DNA of 64,000 nucleotides, taken from positions 49,098,523 through 49,162,522 of the forward strand of contig JACMZG010001870.1 in assembly GCA_018340805.1 (NCBI GenBank), given 5' to 3'. The notes under the pieces were generated by a model. The model worked only from the letters and a program-made list of their open reading frames with translations. It was not told the origin of the DNA and did not search any database. The stretch is from Microvelia longipes (lineage: Eukaryota > Arthropoda > Insecta > Hemiptera > Veliidae). Positions 54,851-64,000 of this stretch are shown in pieces. Each line of letters opens with the position of its first letter. The first letter of the stretch is position 1. Both the position numbers and the translations under genes were made by a program.

Positions 54851-54974
54851 ACCCTCTCTGCACCCTAATACTGTTGTGTTTATTTACCTTTGTCATTAAT
54901 TAATTGTTTCTATTTTTATGATGTGATTTATGAATATAAAACCATGGGTCATCTTATCTGGTCAAGCGGAGTGA

Positions 54975-55815
54975 GACCTAATGGGCATCATTTAGCCCTT
55001 CACAAAAAAAGCTAATCAGACTGTTTTTTTCATCGTTTTGTTGCAATGCTGCACCAACAGCTAACTGGGATGCGTCTACTGTGAAACATATTTCAGCAAA
55101 CGGATCTAGGTGTGTCAATAGAAAAGCGCTACTTAGGTCTTCTTGAAGGTGTTCAAAGACTTTACTAGCTTCTTCTGTCCACTGTATGATTCTCTGGTCT
55201 TTTCGTATCTTGTATATCTTGCTGTTAGGAATTAGATCGAACAATATCTTTTGTTTTTCTGCTGTATGAGATAAGCAACGTCTATACAAATTTATAAGCC
55301 CTAAAAATTTTCTGGGCAGTTAAACTTATTTAGGTTTAGGGATAACTTTGATTCTTGCTTGTTGTAGTTTTACTCCCTCAGCAGTCAACGTATATCCCAA
55401 AAATTAAACCTCCTCGACGCTGAACTAACACTTTCCGACGATGCAATTAAGCCAGTGATCTTTTAAGACTTTAAAAAGCTGGTAAAGATTTTGTTGGTGT
55501 TGTTCTTCTTTTTCTGAGGCTACCAGAATATTATCTAAGTATACAAAGACAAATGGAATATCTCTCAGAATATGGTGATTGGAAGGATTGGGCTGCTTCC
55601 ATTAATCCAAATGGCATCCTCGGGAACTCGAAATGACAAAACAATACACGACATTCTTTTAGTACCGCGTTGAAATCAGCGATGTTGGGAACCGGGTAAC
55701 GATCTGGTATTGTTGCTTTGTTTAGTGCCCTATAGTCCACAACATGGTCACCACGTGCCGTCTGAAGACGACAACCACGTACGGTTTTAAGAAGTAGTTG
55801 CCTTCTCAATCACCA
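54975..55815 (-). pseudogene. Ty3/gypsy-like retrotransposon pol fragment
   Basis: Minus strand, in order: VDYRALNKATIPDRYPVPNI (reverse transcriptase motif with the usual DYR-LN-T spacing), a deletion of the segment that carries the first catalytic Asp, FPRMPFGLMEAAQSFQ (the RMPFGL-NA-TFQ motif), a Y-L-D-N in place of Y-V-D-D, several stops, FLGLINLYRRC (the FLG--N-YR motif), the WTEEASKVFEHLQ connection and FTVDASQLAVGAALQQ (start of RNase H). Frames switch at least twice and stops occur near 55.3-55.45 kb. No LTR pair or integrase was found. Known role of the family: reverse transcription and RNase H. Inactive. Confidence 0.9.
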
Positions 55816-56843
55816 ATCTAGATTTTAATTACTCACTATAGCTTAACAATAAAAGCTTTGAGAACAAACAAATTTAAGAACCAAAACAAATTAACAACTG
55901 TTATGTCTAAAAGAAATTGTGATAAATATTACAATAAGTACATATTATTGAACTGTGGGGATAAAGAGGAAAATACATAAAAAACAAAGCGAAACTGTAC
56001 GTATTGTATTTTCCCAAAAAAGAGGTTCCCTTTAGAATATTTAAGTGCTAAGTATATAACAAAAAAAAAGTAGTGCCTCAATAAATAGCCCTTATTCGAG
56101 AGAAGGGTCTATATAACCAGACCCCTTGCAAGGAGGGGAAAAGGGGCTCTTAACAACCTCATCCAGAGATATAAGGAAAAATTTTCCCCAAGAGAAAAGA
56201 AGTAAAAATATTGTTAAATAATCCCTCTAGATATTCCATATAAAATAAATCTGTATTACAGGAATTCTTTTACTGTTAAAGAGAAAATCTTTATAGTTGT
56301 TTTTCCAATATCAATTCAATAGTATTCTATAAAACTCTTAAATATCAATATTTTGCTATTTTAAATCTTGCTTTATTTCTATATTTTTCATATTAAGGAA
56401 AACTCTTTTATCAAATTTGTATTACTTAAAAAAGCTTACTACCTTGGCCTGGCGGTGAAATCCGTTCTTGTAAGATTACGGAAGATAAGATTTATTGAGA
56501 GTGGTCAGTACATTTATAGGTGACCAATGACCCAGTATAGTACATTACTATACTGGCCACGTAGGGTAAGTAAACTGAATATCTATGAATATCTATCCCC
56601 CTAGCACTAATCTCTCTTTTAAATAAATGCTACCAGAGCATATGTGTATGTAAAACAGTAAACTATCAGGATATATCCACTATATTTTCTAGGCTCAAAA
56701 AGTTGCCTGAAGCAGTGCCAAGTTGTAATCATCTGAACGAACAAAGCGGAAGTCACGTGATTTGAATAAAGACAGACTAGCTCATTATCAACCTCCTATA
56801 TTAGAAGGTAAATTAGACAGTTCTTTAAAAGTGTATATTTAGA
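55816..56843. other. unassigned DNA 5' of the gypsy-like relic
   Basis: GAAGGGTCTATATAACCAGA near 56104 has a TATA-like core and could be LTR-derived, but no second copy exists in the window to define an LTR. Otherwise nothing recognised. Confidence 0.35.
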
Positions 56844-56844
56844 A

Positions 56845-56965
56845 AATTATGGCGCGGTGGTCTGCACCGTCGGGCGAATTTCCTTTGGATGCGTGTTTTC
56901 TGTGCTTAACAACAATCCTGGTTGGAATTATAATTTTTATATTTTTTACATTATATTCAAGCTTA
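56845..56965 (+). mobile_element. solo tRNA-like module of the foldback family
   Basis: TATGGCGCGGTGGTCTGCAC, GGCGAATTTCCTTTGGATGC and TAACAACAATCCTGGTTGG as in the flank of copy 4, here without inverted arms: a possible SINE-like ancestor or a truncated end. Confidence 0.65.
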
Positions 56966-56969
56966 GGAA

Positions 56970-57415
56970 GAATAGGTCCTAATTAATACCAAAATTATAT
57001 GTTTAAATAAAAAGTCTGATATCTCCAACCTTAGTGCATATATAAATTTGTTACCTCCATTTAAAAATAATTAGTGCAATGATATTTTTAATTATATATT
57101 ATTAGTAGTAACCTAATTATTAGTAAATCATTATTGCAATCATAATCAATAACATTTGGCTGTAAAAATTTATTTTTTAAGAGGGTCTTGCCCAACATAG
57201 GAATTTTTGAACTGTTAGATCTTTGTTTAGAAACTTAATTTAACTCAATATACATTGTTACCTTTTGTTTTTAACGGTATATTTGTCTGTTACTCTAGTT
57301 GTTGTCTAAACATCTAGTAACACCATGTAACTGTTTTGTTATTATTTAATATGTTAAGCCTTGAAAAAGATTAAATTATATCGAAAGCTCGGCAAAATTA
57401 GTTTTTTTTTTTTAT
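56970..57415 (-). repeat. dispersed family E, copy 2 (unoccupied site)
   Basis: Reverse complement is colinear with 44.95-45.96 kb minus the SINE. At the insertion point this copy reads AATAACAAAACAGTTACATG, whereas the other reads CAAAATACAG, SINE, CAAAATACAG, TCACATG. It therefore preserves the pre-insertion state. Confidence 0.8.
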
Positions 57416-57514
57416 TAATTAGACCTATTCCTCCTCAAAAGCTTGAATATTTAAAATAGAAGGTCCCTATAAATTTTTGTTTTTACAATTAATAAGTTTA
57501 CAATTACTAAATAA

Positions 57515-57600
57515 ATAATTCCGGCGCGGTGGTCCGCTGTCGGGTCAATTTTATTTAGAATGCGTGTTTCCATGCTTAAACCCCCATTTCTTGCTTATGC
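57515..57600 (+). mobile_element. solo core-arm module of the foldback family
   Basis: CCGGCGCGGTGGTCCGCTGT, GAATGCGTGTTTCCATGCTT and CCCATTTCTTGCTTATGCA; then the match stops. Confidence 0.65.
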
Positions 57601-57612
57601 ATGTATATAAAA

Positions 57613-57636
57613 GTAGACGCATATATATGCGTCTAC
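57613..57636. repeat. 24-bp perfect palindrome
   Basis: GTAGACGCATAT is followed directly by its reverse complement. The inner part is alternating purine-pyrimidine. Confidence 0.9.
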
Positions 57637-57639
57637 ATG

Positions 57640-58020
57640 CGTCCCAAATCTCATCCGATCTTAACATTTATCCCCGCTTTATGGTTTTGGAAATTTTCAC
57701 TCAGTCATTATTACGGTTTGCGGGTTCATTATGACGTCATAAAACATTATTTTCAGGACAGTAAAACTGCACTTAAAGAATGATTTTTGTACAAAGTTTC
57801 AAAACCTTTATGTAAAATACACTGGGAGCTACGATGTAACAGACACACACATGCACACATTGTGACATATTCACACACACATACAGACAGAGAACTTTGT
57901 GAAAACTACTAAGGAGGTCTTAAAAACATTGGAAATGGATAAATCCGGTGACATCCCGGTTTCGGATTTTTCGCACACACAATACTTTTCCTATATACCT
58001 ACTGTAATAATGATAAAAAG
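57640..58020 (+). repeat. dispersed family T, copy at 57.6 kb
   Basis: CCAAATCTCATCCGATCTTA, ACACTGGGAGCTACGATG, GGTGACATCCCGGTTTCGG and CTTTTCCTATATACCTACTG. Contains an expanded ACACACATGCACACA region. No 5S-like segment precedes it. Confidence 0.75.
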
Positions 58021-58097
58021 TAAAATTTTTTCATAGTTTCATAAGCACCGATTATATTATTCTCCTAAAGATATGAAAGATCATAAATTTCACTCAT

Positions 58098-58737
58098 TTC
58101 ACTCATTTTTTATCGTGGAAGAGTCTAAAATATAGGTTAAAATACAGAGTGAAATGGTACGGTTGAACCCGGTCGTACGAAAGAGGTCGTACACGGGGTT
58201 AAACCATGAAACTCATTTTTTATCGGGGAAGAGTCTAAAATATAGGTTAAAATACCGAGTGAAATGGTACGGTTGAACCCGGTCGTACGAAAGAGGTCGT
58301 ACACGGGGTTAACATGAAACTCATTTTTTTATCGGGGAAGAGTCTAAAATATAGGTTAAACTACCGAGTGAAATGTACGGTTGAACCCGGTCCGACGAAG
58401 AGGTCGTTACACGGGTTAAATCATGAAAACTCATTTTTTATCGGGGTAGAGTATAAAATATAGGTTAAAATACCGAGTGAAATGGTACGGTTGAACCGGT
58501 CGTACGAAGAGGTGTACACGGGGTTAACCTGAAACTCATTTTTTTATCGGGTAGAGTCTAAATATAGGTTAAAATACGAGTGAAATGGTACGGTGAACGG
58601 TCGTACGAAAGAGCGTACACGGGGTAAAACCTGAAACTCATTTTATCGGGAGGTCTAAAATATAGGTTAAAATACCGAGTGAAATGGTACGGTTGAACCG
58701 GTCGTACGAAAGGGTCGTACACCGGGTTAAACCCCCG
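58098..58737 (+). repeat. tandem array, six units of about 101-110 bp
   Basis: Units begin near ACTCATTTTTTATCGGGGAA (58101, 58211, 58319, 58429, 58534, 58635). Each contains GTCTAAAATATAGGTTAAAA, GTGAAATGGTACGGTTGAAC and the inverted-repeat region GGTCGTACGAAAGAGGTCGT. Later units are progressively shorter by single-base losses. Confidence 0.96.
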
Positions 58738-59055
58738 GCCAAACCCCGCGTGTGAACGAAGTATATATGTTTTTATTTATTTTTATGACGAGGCTCACTT
58801 TTATGAGTATTCATCATTAAAGTAAGGCTATGTATGATTTTCTTCAACTCTAACCTGATATCACACACAAACACACAACCACACTCATCACCATTAAAGT
58901 AAGGCTATGATCAAGAAAGTAGACATGGTGTATGATTTCTCACTCTAACCTGATATCACACACACACACCACACACACACACACACATACACACACACAA
59001 CCACACACACAAAACCAATAAGATCGTCATGAAAGTGCCCAAAGCGCATAATCAA
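58738..59055 (+). repeat. (CA)n microsatellite with flanking duplication
   Basis: ATTAAAGTAAGGCTATG and CTAACCTGATATCACACACA occur twice (from about 58820 and 58893), the second followed by the CA tract 58960-59010. Confidence 0.85.
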
Positions 59056-59255
59056 TAAAAAATTTGGTTTAGGATTTTTAGGACGAAGACAATACTTTTC
59101 CTATAATAAAAGGTGAGGAAAAGTTAAAATTAGTTAACAATTAAAATTAATGAAACAAATATGAAATTTAAGAAATAAGAAAAAAATATGCCAATATAAA
59201 CAATTTTATCGAATGAGACATACACTCACGAACTGCATTTATAAGGACTTTACTC

Positions 59256-59256
<1 letters not shown>
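59056..59256. other. family T tail fragment and AT-rich DNA
   Basis: GACAATACTTTTCCTATAAT at 59088 is the T-family end; the rest is unassigned. Confidence 0.45.
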
Positions 59257-59305
<49 letters not shown>

Positions 59306-59338
59306 TAATATACATATATATATATTTTTTTTTTTTTA
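59257..59338. repeat. poly(A)-(TA)n-poly(T) tract
   Basis: About 26 A, then a TA tract with slips, then about 14 T: a low-complexity sequence that is also an inverted repeat. Confidence 0.95.
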
Positions 59339-59850
59339 TTTGCTAATAAGTACAAAATAACAATAGCTTGAGTCAATATATTTCATAAATACATCAACAA
59401 TTAGAATACACTTAACAAGGCATGTATAAAATATAAGTAAGTGCATATCGAAAGTAAAAAAAAAATATTTAGCTCAAGAAAAAAAAAAAAAAGAATGCAA
59501 GAAAAATTAAATCAATCCTCTAGGGAGGGGGGACTGCGACTAGGGGGGCATCAGCTGATACTGGAAACCCTTCGGATAGGTTACCACATCTCAATTAGGT
59601 TAAAACCTCTTTCTAACCTTCTCTTTGAATAAGCTTTTGTTCTAATACTTAGTAAAAAACAATTATTAACAATTTTAATTATTGAATATATTGTTATTTC
59701 TATTTATTTATAAAATTTATTGGGTAGGACGCAAATTCAAATAACAATTAAAAAGTTTTATTTTATAATTATCAAAATTCCATAATATAGTTGCATTGTT
59801 TTTATTTGATTATCCTCCAAAAAATTAATAAAATACAATGAATTATACAA
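59339..59850. other. unassigned AT-rich DNA
   Basis: A short GC-rich patch at 59515-59560 (AGGGAGGGGGGACTGCGACT); nothing else recognised. Confidence 0.45.
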
Positions 59851-61290
59851 ATAAAATTAAAATATAAATAAGAATGAAAGTAATAAGAATAGAAGAAATG
59901 AATAAGAATAGAATAAAATGAATAAGAATAGAATGAAAATAAGAATAGATGAAATGAATAAGAATAGAATAAAATTAATAATAGTAAAATAAAATTAATA
60001 AGAATAAAAATAGAATGAAATCAATATAAATGAAATGAAAAAATAAGAATCAATGATAAATATAGATTAAAGAAGATAAAAACGTTCACACACAACTTCA
60101 AATTTTATCAATTTTATAATAATACTTTAATTTTCTGGATAATATTATTTTTGAATTAAGCCCAGAGATAATGTTCATATAGACAAAAAATCTGCTGAAT
60201 TGCGGCTTTTGGGCCGCAAGAATAGAATAAAATGAAATGAAAATAGAATAAAAATGAATAAGAATATAAAAATGAATAAGAATAGAATGAAATGAATAAG
60301 ATAGAATGAAAGAATAGAATAGAAGAAATGAATAAGAATAGAAGAAAGTAAAGAATAGAATAAAATTAATAAGAAAAGAATGCAATGAAATAAGAATAGA
60401 ATGAAATGAAAAGAAATGAATGAATGAATAAGAATAAATGAAATGAATAAATAATATAAGAATAAAATAAAATTAATAAGAATAAAAATAGAATGAAATC
60501 ATACAAATGAAAAATAAGATCAATAATAATTAAGATAAAGAAGATAAAAACGTTTCACATACAACCAAAATTTTAACAATTTAAAATAATTACTTTAATT
60601 TTCTGGATTAATATTATCTTTGAATTGAGCCCAGAGATAATGTTTCATATAGACAAAAAAATCTTCTGAATTGCGGTTTTGGGCCGCAAGAATAGAATAA
60701 AAATGAATAAGAATAGAATAAATGAATAAGAATAGAATGAAATGAATAAGAATAAGAAATGAATAATGAATGAAGAATAAGAATAAATAAAATGATAAGA
60801 GTAGAATAAATTGAATAGAATAGAATGAAAGAATAGAATAGATGAAAACGAATAAGAATAGAAAGAAATGAATAAGAAGAAATAAAAGTAATAAGAGTAG
60901 AATAAATGGAATAAGAACAGAAATAAAATGAATAGAATGAAGAATGAATAAGAAGAGAATAAAATTAATAAGAATAAATAAAAGAATAAGAATAAAATTA
61001 ATAAGAATAGAATAAATATAATAAGAATAAGAATAAAATGAATAAGAATAGAATGAAATGAATAAGAATAGAATGAAATGAATGTAAATGAAGATTGAGA
61101 TGAAAAAATAAGAATCAATAATAATTATAGATTAAAGAAGATAAAAACGTTCTCACTCAAATTCAAAATATTAACAATTTAAAATAATTAATTCAATTTT
61201 CTGGATTATATTATCTATGATTTGAGCCCAGAGATTAAAGTTCAATATAGACAACAAATCTGGTGAATTGCTGCTTTTGGGCCACAAAAG
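59851..61290 (+). repeat. composite higher-order repeat: GAATA minisatellite plus 190-bp segment
   Basis: Three cycles of (a) a minisatellite of AATAAGAATAGAATGAAATG-type words, about 200-400 bp, and (b) a ~190-bp segment with AAGAAGATAAAAACGTT, TTTTCTGGAT, GAGCCCAGAGAT and TTGGGCCGCAAGAATAG. The segment (b) starts near 60070, 60543 and 61137. The minus strand is stop-poor and yields Phe/Ser/Tyr/Leu/Ile-rich frames up to 157 codons, which are by-products. Confidence 0.93.
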
Positions 61291-62160
61291 CAACTTACGG
61301 TTCGGTAATTAATTCAGTGTACAAATGTAAAATCTAAATTCGTGTTGGTAAATATATCTACACATTTTTTTTTTTTGGTGCTTTAGCTAAATTAATATTA
61401 AATGTAGTTAAATAATTCAAAAAAAGATAAATTATATTATAAATTTATAAATTAAACCCTAATTTTTTAAAAATTATCTTTAGAGAAGGACTTAAAAATA
61501 CCTTATCGTAAATTACAAATTCATAAAAAAGTAAAATGTAAGGCTATTAGAGATACATACGTTGTAAATATCGGAGCCGTGGTTACTACAAGAAGTCAAC
61601 TTGTAGATCGTTCAGGAAGTGCCGGCACCAGCGAGATAAGAACCGCGAAACGTCCAGCACAAGACTTAATAAAGAACTAGGCTTTAAAAAACCTTGTCTG
61701 CGAAGGGATTCATATTTAGAGACGATGCGCATGTCTGAGAGGCCCTTACACCCTCGTAATTATAACTAATATAACTATATATGGCTGCCGATAACTAAAC
61801 ACTTGTAAGAGTTATTGACGTAACTTCTAATTATTTTGGTTCTCAAATGCGTGTACTACTAGATATTTAAGAAAATAATTATCATTTTTAACATAAGTTA
61901 GCTAGGAAAATCTATCGTAGGCTTTCACTTATTACAACAGCAAATTAATTCTAAGGAATTTGTTTATTAAATCTATGCGGTTAAAATTTATCAAGCCTAA
62001 TGCTTCAAACTAAAAAAATTAAAGAAACAATTTAAAATGCCATTTTGTTTCTTGAAAAAATATTAAACTGGAAAGATAATCGATAATTAAGACAGACGAT
62101 TAGCATGCAGGCAGTTTGCAGCTAAAACATTATATCCTAAGTTTAAACAATCACAGGTAA
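61291..62160. other. unassigned DNA
   Basis: A less AT-rich stretch at 61570-61745 contains CGAGATAAGAACCGCGAAAC, weakly reminiscent of a degenerate hammerhead core but without a defined stem I. No gene recognised. Confidence 0.4.
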
Positions 62161-62180
62161 GTACAAACCACACTACGGAA

Positions 62181-62541
62181 AATTCACAGGCAACTCCAGA
62201 TGCCTCATTACTGTACCCAAAATGTAATCCATAGGCCGGTCCACGTAATTCACAGGCAACTCAGATGCCTCATTAAACTGTACCCAAAATGTAATCCATA
62301 GGCCGGTCCACGTAATTCACAGGCAACTCCAGATGCCTCATTACTGACCCAAAATGTAATCCATAGGCCGGTCCCACGTAATTCACAGGCCAACTCCAAT
62401 GCCTCATAACTGTACCCAAAATGTAATCCATAGGCCGGTCCACGTAATTCACAAGGCAAACTCAGATGCCACATTATCTGTACAAAATTCATCCATAGCC
62501 GTTCCGCGTAATTCACAGGCAACTCCAGATGCCAAATTACG
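62181..62541 (+). repeat. 66-bp tandem array, five and a half units
   Basis: AATTCACAGGCAACTCCAGA starts units at 62181, 62247, 62314, 62380, 62446 and 62510, each with CCAAAATGTAATCCATAGGC and CGGTCCACGT. As 66 is 22 codons the minus strand stays open with a 22-residue repeat; not a gene. Confidence 0.95.
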
Positions 62542-62544
62542 GCA

Positions 62545-64000
62545 TTCTCATCTTTAGTGTTAATCTTCTACATTTTTATCCTCTGTCTCAGTGTTATTTT
62601 TGTACATTTATCCTATCTTCATGTTAATCTCTACATTCTTCAATCTTCTGTCCTCAGGTTTAATTTATGCGTGCATTCTCACTTTAGTGTTAAACTCTAC
62701 ATTTTCCATCCTCATAGTCCTCAGTGTTATATTACATTTCATCTTCAGTGAAATCTTTCTACATTCCATCTTCTGTCTAGTGTTATTATGGTGCCATCTC
62801 CATCTTTGTGTTATAACATCTACATTTTCATCCCATCAGTCTCAGTGTTATAATGGTGCCTTCCATCTCAGTGTTTAATCTTCTTACATGTCATTCCCTC
62901 AGTCCTCAGTGTTATTTATGTTACATTCTCATTACTATTAGTGTTAAGCATCTACAGTTTCATCCTCAAGTCTCAGGTTAGTTATGTGCATCTATCAATC
63001 AGTGTTAATCATTCTACCATTGTTCATCCTTAGTCTCAGTGTTATTTTGTGCATTCTCAATCATCCAGTGTTAATCTCTACATTTTCATCTTAGCCTCAG
63101 TGTATTTAATGTGCATCTCATATCAATGTTAATGCTTCCATTTTCATCCTCAGTCTCAGTGTTATTTATGTGCATTCTCATCATCAGTGTTAATCTTCTC
63201 TTACATTTTCATCCTTCAGTCTCAGTGTTATTTATGTCATTCTCATCATCAGTGTTAATCTTCTAATAATTTTCATCCTTAGGTCTCAGTATTATTTATG
63301 TCATCTTCTCATCTTTAGTGTTAATCTTCTGCATTCTCTTCCTTAGTCTCAGTGGCATTGTTTTGAAGGAGGACTGTCATCGACACTCTCAGTGTTATTC
63401 TTCTACATTCTCATCCTAAATGTTATTCTTCCAATTCTCATCTTATATGTTATTCTTCCAATTCTCATATTAAATGTTATTCTTTTACAATCTTGTCCTC
63501 AGGTTCTGTGTTATTTTTCTACGTTCTCATTTTTAGTTTTATTCTTCTACATTCTCGTCTTCAGTGTTATTCTTCTACATGTTCATCCTCAGTCTCAATA
63601 TTATTTTTCTACATTCTAATCCTCAGTCATAGTGTTATTCTATAGTCTCTAATCTTCTGTGTGTATTCTTTTACCTTTCTTCGACTTCAGTGTTTTATTC
63701 TTCTAGCATCTTGTCATCAGTGTTATTGCCATGTACACTTTTCATTCTAGTCTTTAATGTTATTTCCTTCTAACTCTAAATTCTCAGTCATAGTTTAATT
63801 CCTTCTCACAGCTTATATCTTCAGTGTTATTCTTCTAACAATTCTAATCTCTAGTCATAGGTGGTTATTCCTTCTACAGGTCTCTCTCAGTTGTTATTCT
63901 TTTTTACCATTGTCTCGTCTCAGTGTATATTGTCTTCTTCCATCTGTCTTCAGTGTATTCATGTACAGTTCTCGATCTTTAAGTCTCAATTGTTATTCTT
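62545..64000 (+). repeat. TC-rich satellite of about 31/62 bp, open at right edge
   Basis: Alternating half units CATTCTCATCATCAGTGTTA-ATCTT and CATTTTCATCCTCAGTCTCA-GTGTTATTTATG give a ~62-bp dimer from 62545 to about 63370; after that ~33-bp monomers dominate (TTCTACATTCTCATCCTCAG...). Single-base indels are frequent. The array continues beyond the window. Confidence 0.93.

Noticed and set aside
55816..56843. LTR of the gypsy-like relic
   Set aside because: No repeated copy, no TG...CA boundary pair and no primer-binding site could be recognised.
60098..61118. Minus-strand frames of 95 and 157 codons rich in Phe, Ser, Tyr, Leu and Ile that look like membrane proteins
   Set aside because: They are the complement of the AATAAGAATAGAATG minisatellite; hydrophobicity is a consequence of T-rich codons.
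61600..61690. Hammerhead-like CGAGATAAGAACCGCGAAAC
   Set aside because: The core CUGANGA is absent (CCAGCGAGA) and no stem I could be drawn.
62250..62522. 90-codon minus-strand frame with a 22-residue repeat
   Set aside because: Product of the 66-bp tandem array (66 = 3 x 22).

Overview
This window looks like non-genic, repeat-saturated DNA from an AT-rich animal nuclear genome, most likely an arthropod or other invertebrate. The evidence is eukaryotic throughout. There are tRNA-derived SINEs with A and B boxes, 5S-rRNA-like segments inside a dispersed element, MITEs, and relics of a non-LTR retrotransposon, a Ty3/gypsy retrotransposon and a Penelope-like element, plus megasatellite arrays and long TA/GT/CA/TAG microsatellites. 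I see no intact protein-coding gene, no rRNA or tRNA gene, no operon and no prokaryotic signal. The species cannot be named from the sequence alone.

Layout. 0-7 kb: SINE and MITE copies, a perfect hairpin, and a 2.3 kb composite in which a foldback element built of tRNA-like modules sits inside a palindromic element whose two arms carry hammerhead-ribozyme-like motifs. 7.8-8.8 kb: a 23-bp minisatellite and TA tracts. 9-17.5 kb: two more foldback copies, two copies of a MITE with CATAGAGATAT ends, and a ~103-bp tandem array. 17.5-23.5 kb: SINEs, a 562-bp tRNA-headed SINE, and a second hammerhead-like palindrome. 23.5-32.3 kb: one 8.8 kb array of a 57-bp satellite. 32.3-42 kb: SINEs, two elements carrying 5S-like segments, the intact 39 kb hammerhead-like palindrome, and a diverged foldback. 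42.3-44.9 kb: a ~143-bp satellite with a TGACGTCA site per unit, split by transposon insertions. 45-49 kb: a SINE nested in another repeat with a visible 10-bp target duplication, a Penelope-like GIY-YIG relic, a CpG-rich NRF1-like segment that is the best candidate for a host-gene first exon, and a degenerate LINE reverse transcriptase. 49-58 kb: more copies of the same repeat families and a broken Ty3/gypsy pol. 58-64 kb: four different tandem arrays in succession, the last running off the window.

The parts do not form a gene system. They form a nested transposon landscape in which the same small set of families (about ten) recurs on both strands. The most interesting threads are (1) paired, inverted hammerhead-like motifs in two unrelated palindromic elements, alongside a Penelope-like endonuclease relic; (2) the 5S-rRNA-derived control region carried by a dispersed element; and (3) foldback elements assembled from several tRNA-like modules. 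All identity statements are by-eye comparisons within the window or to remembered family features; no search was run.
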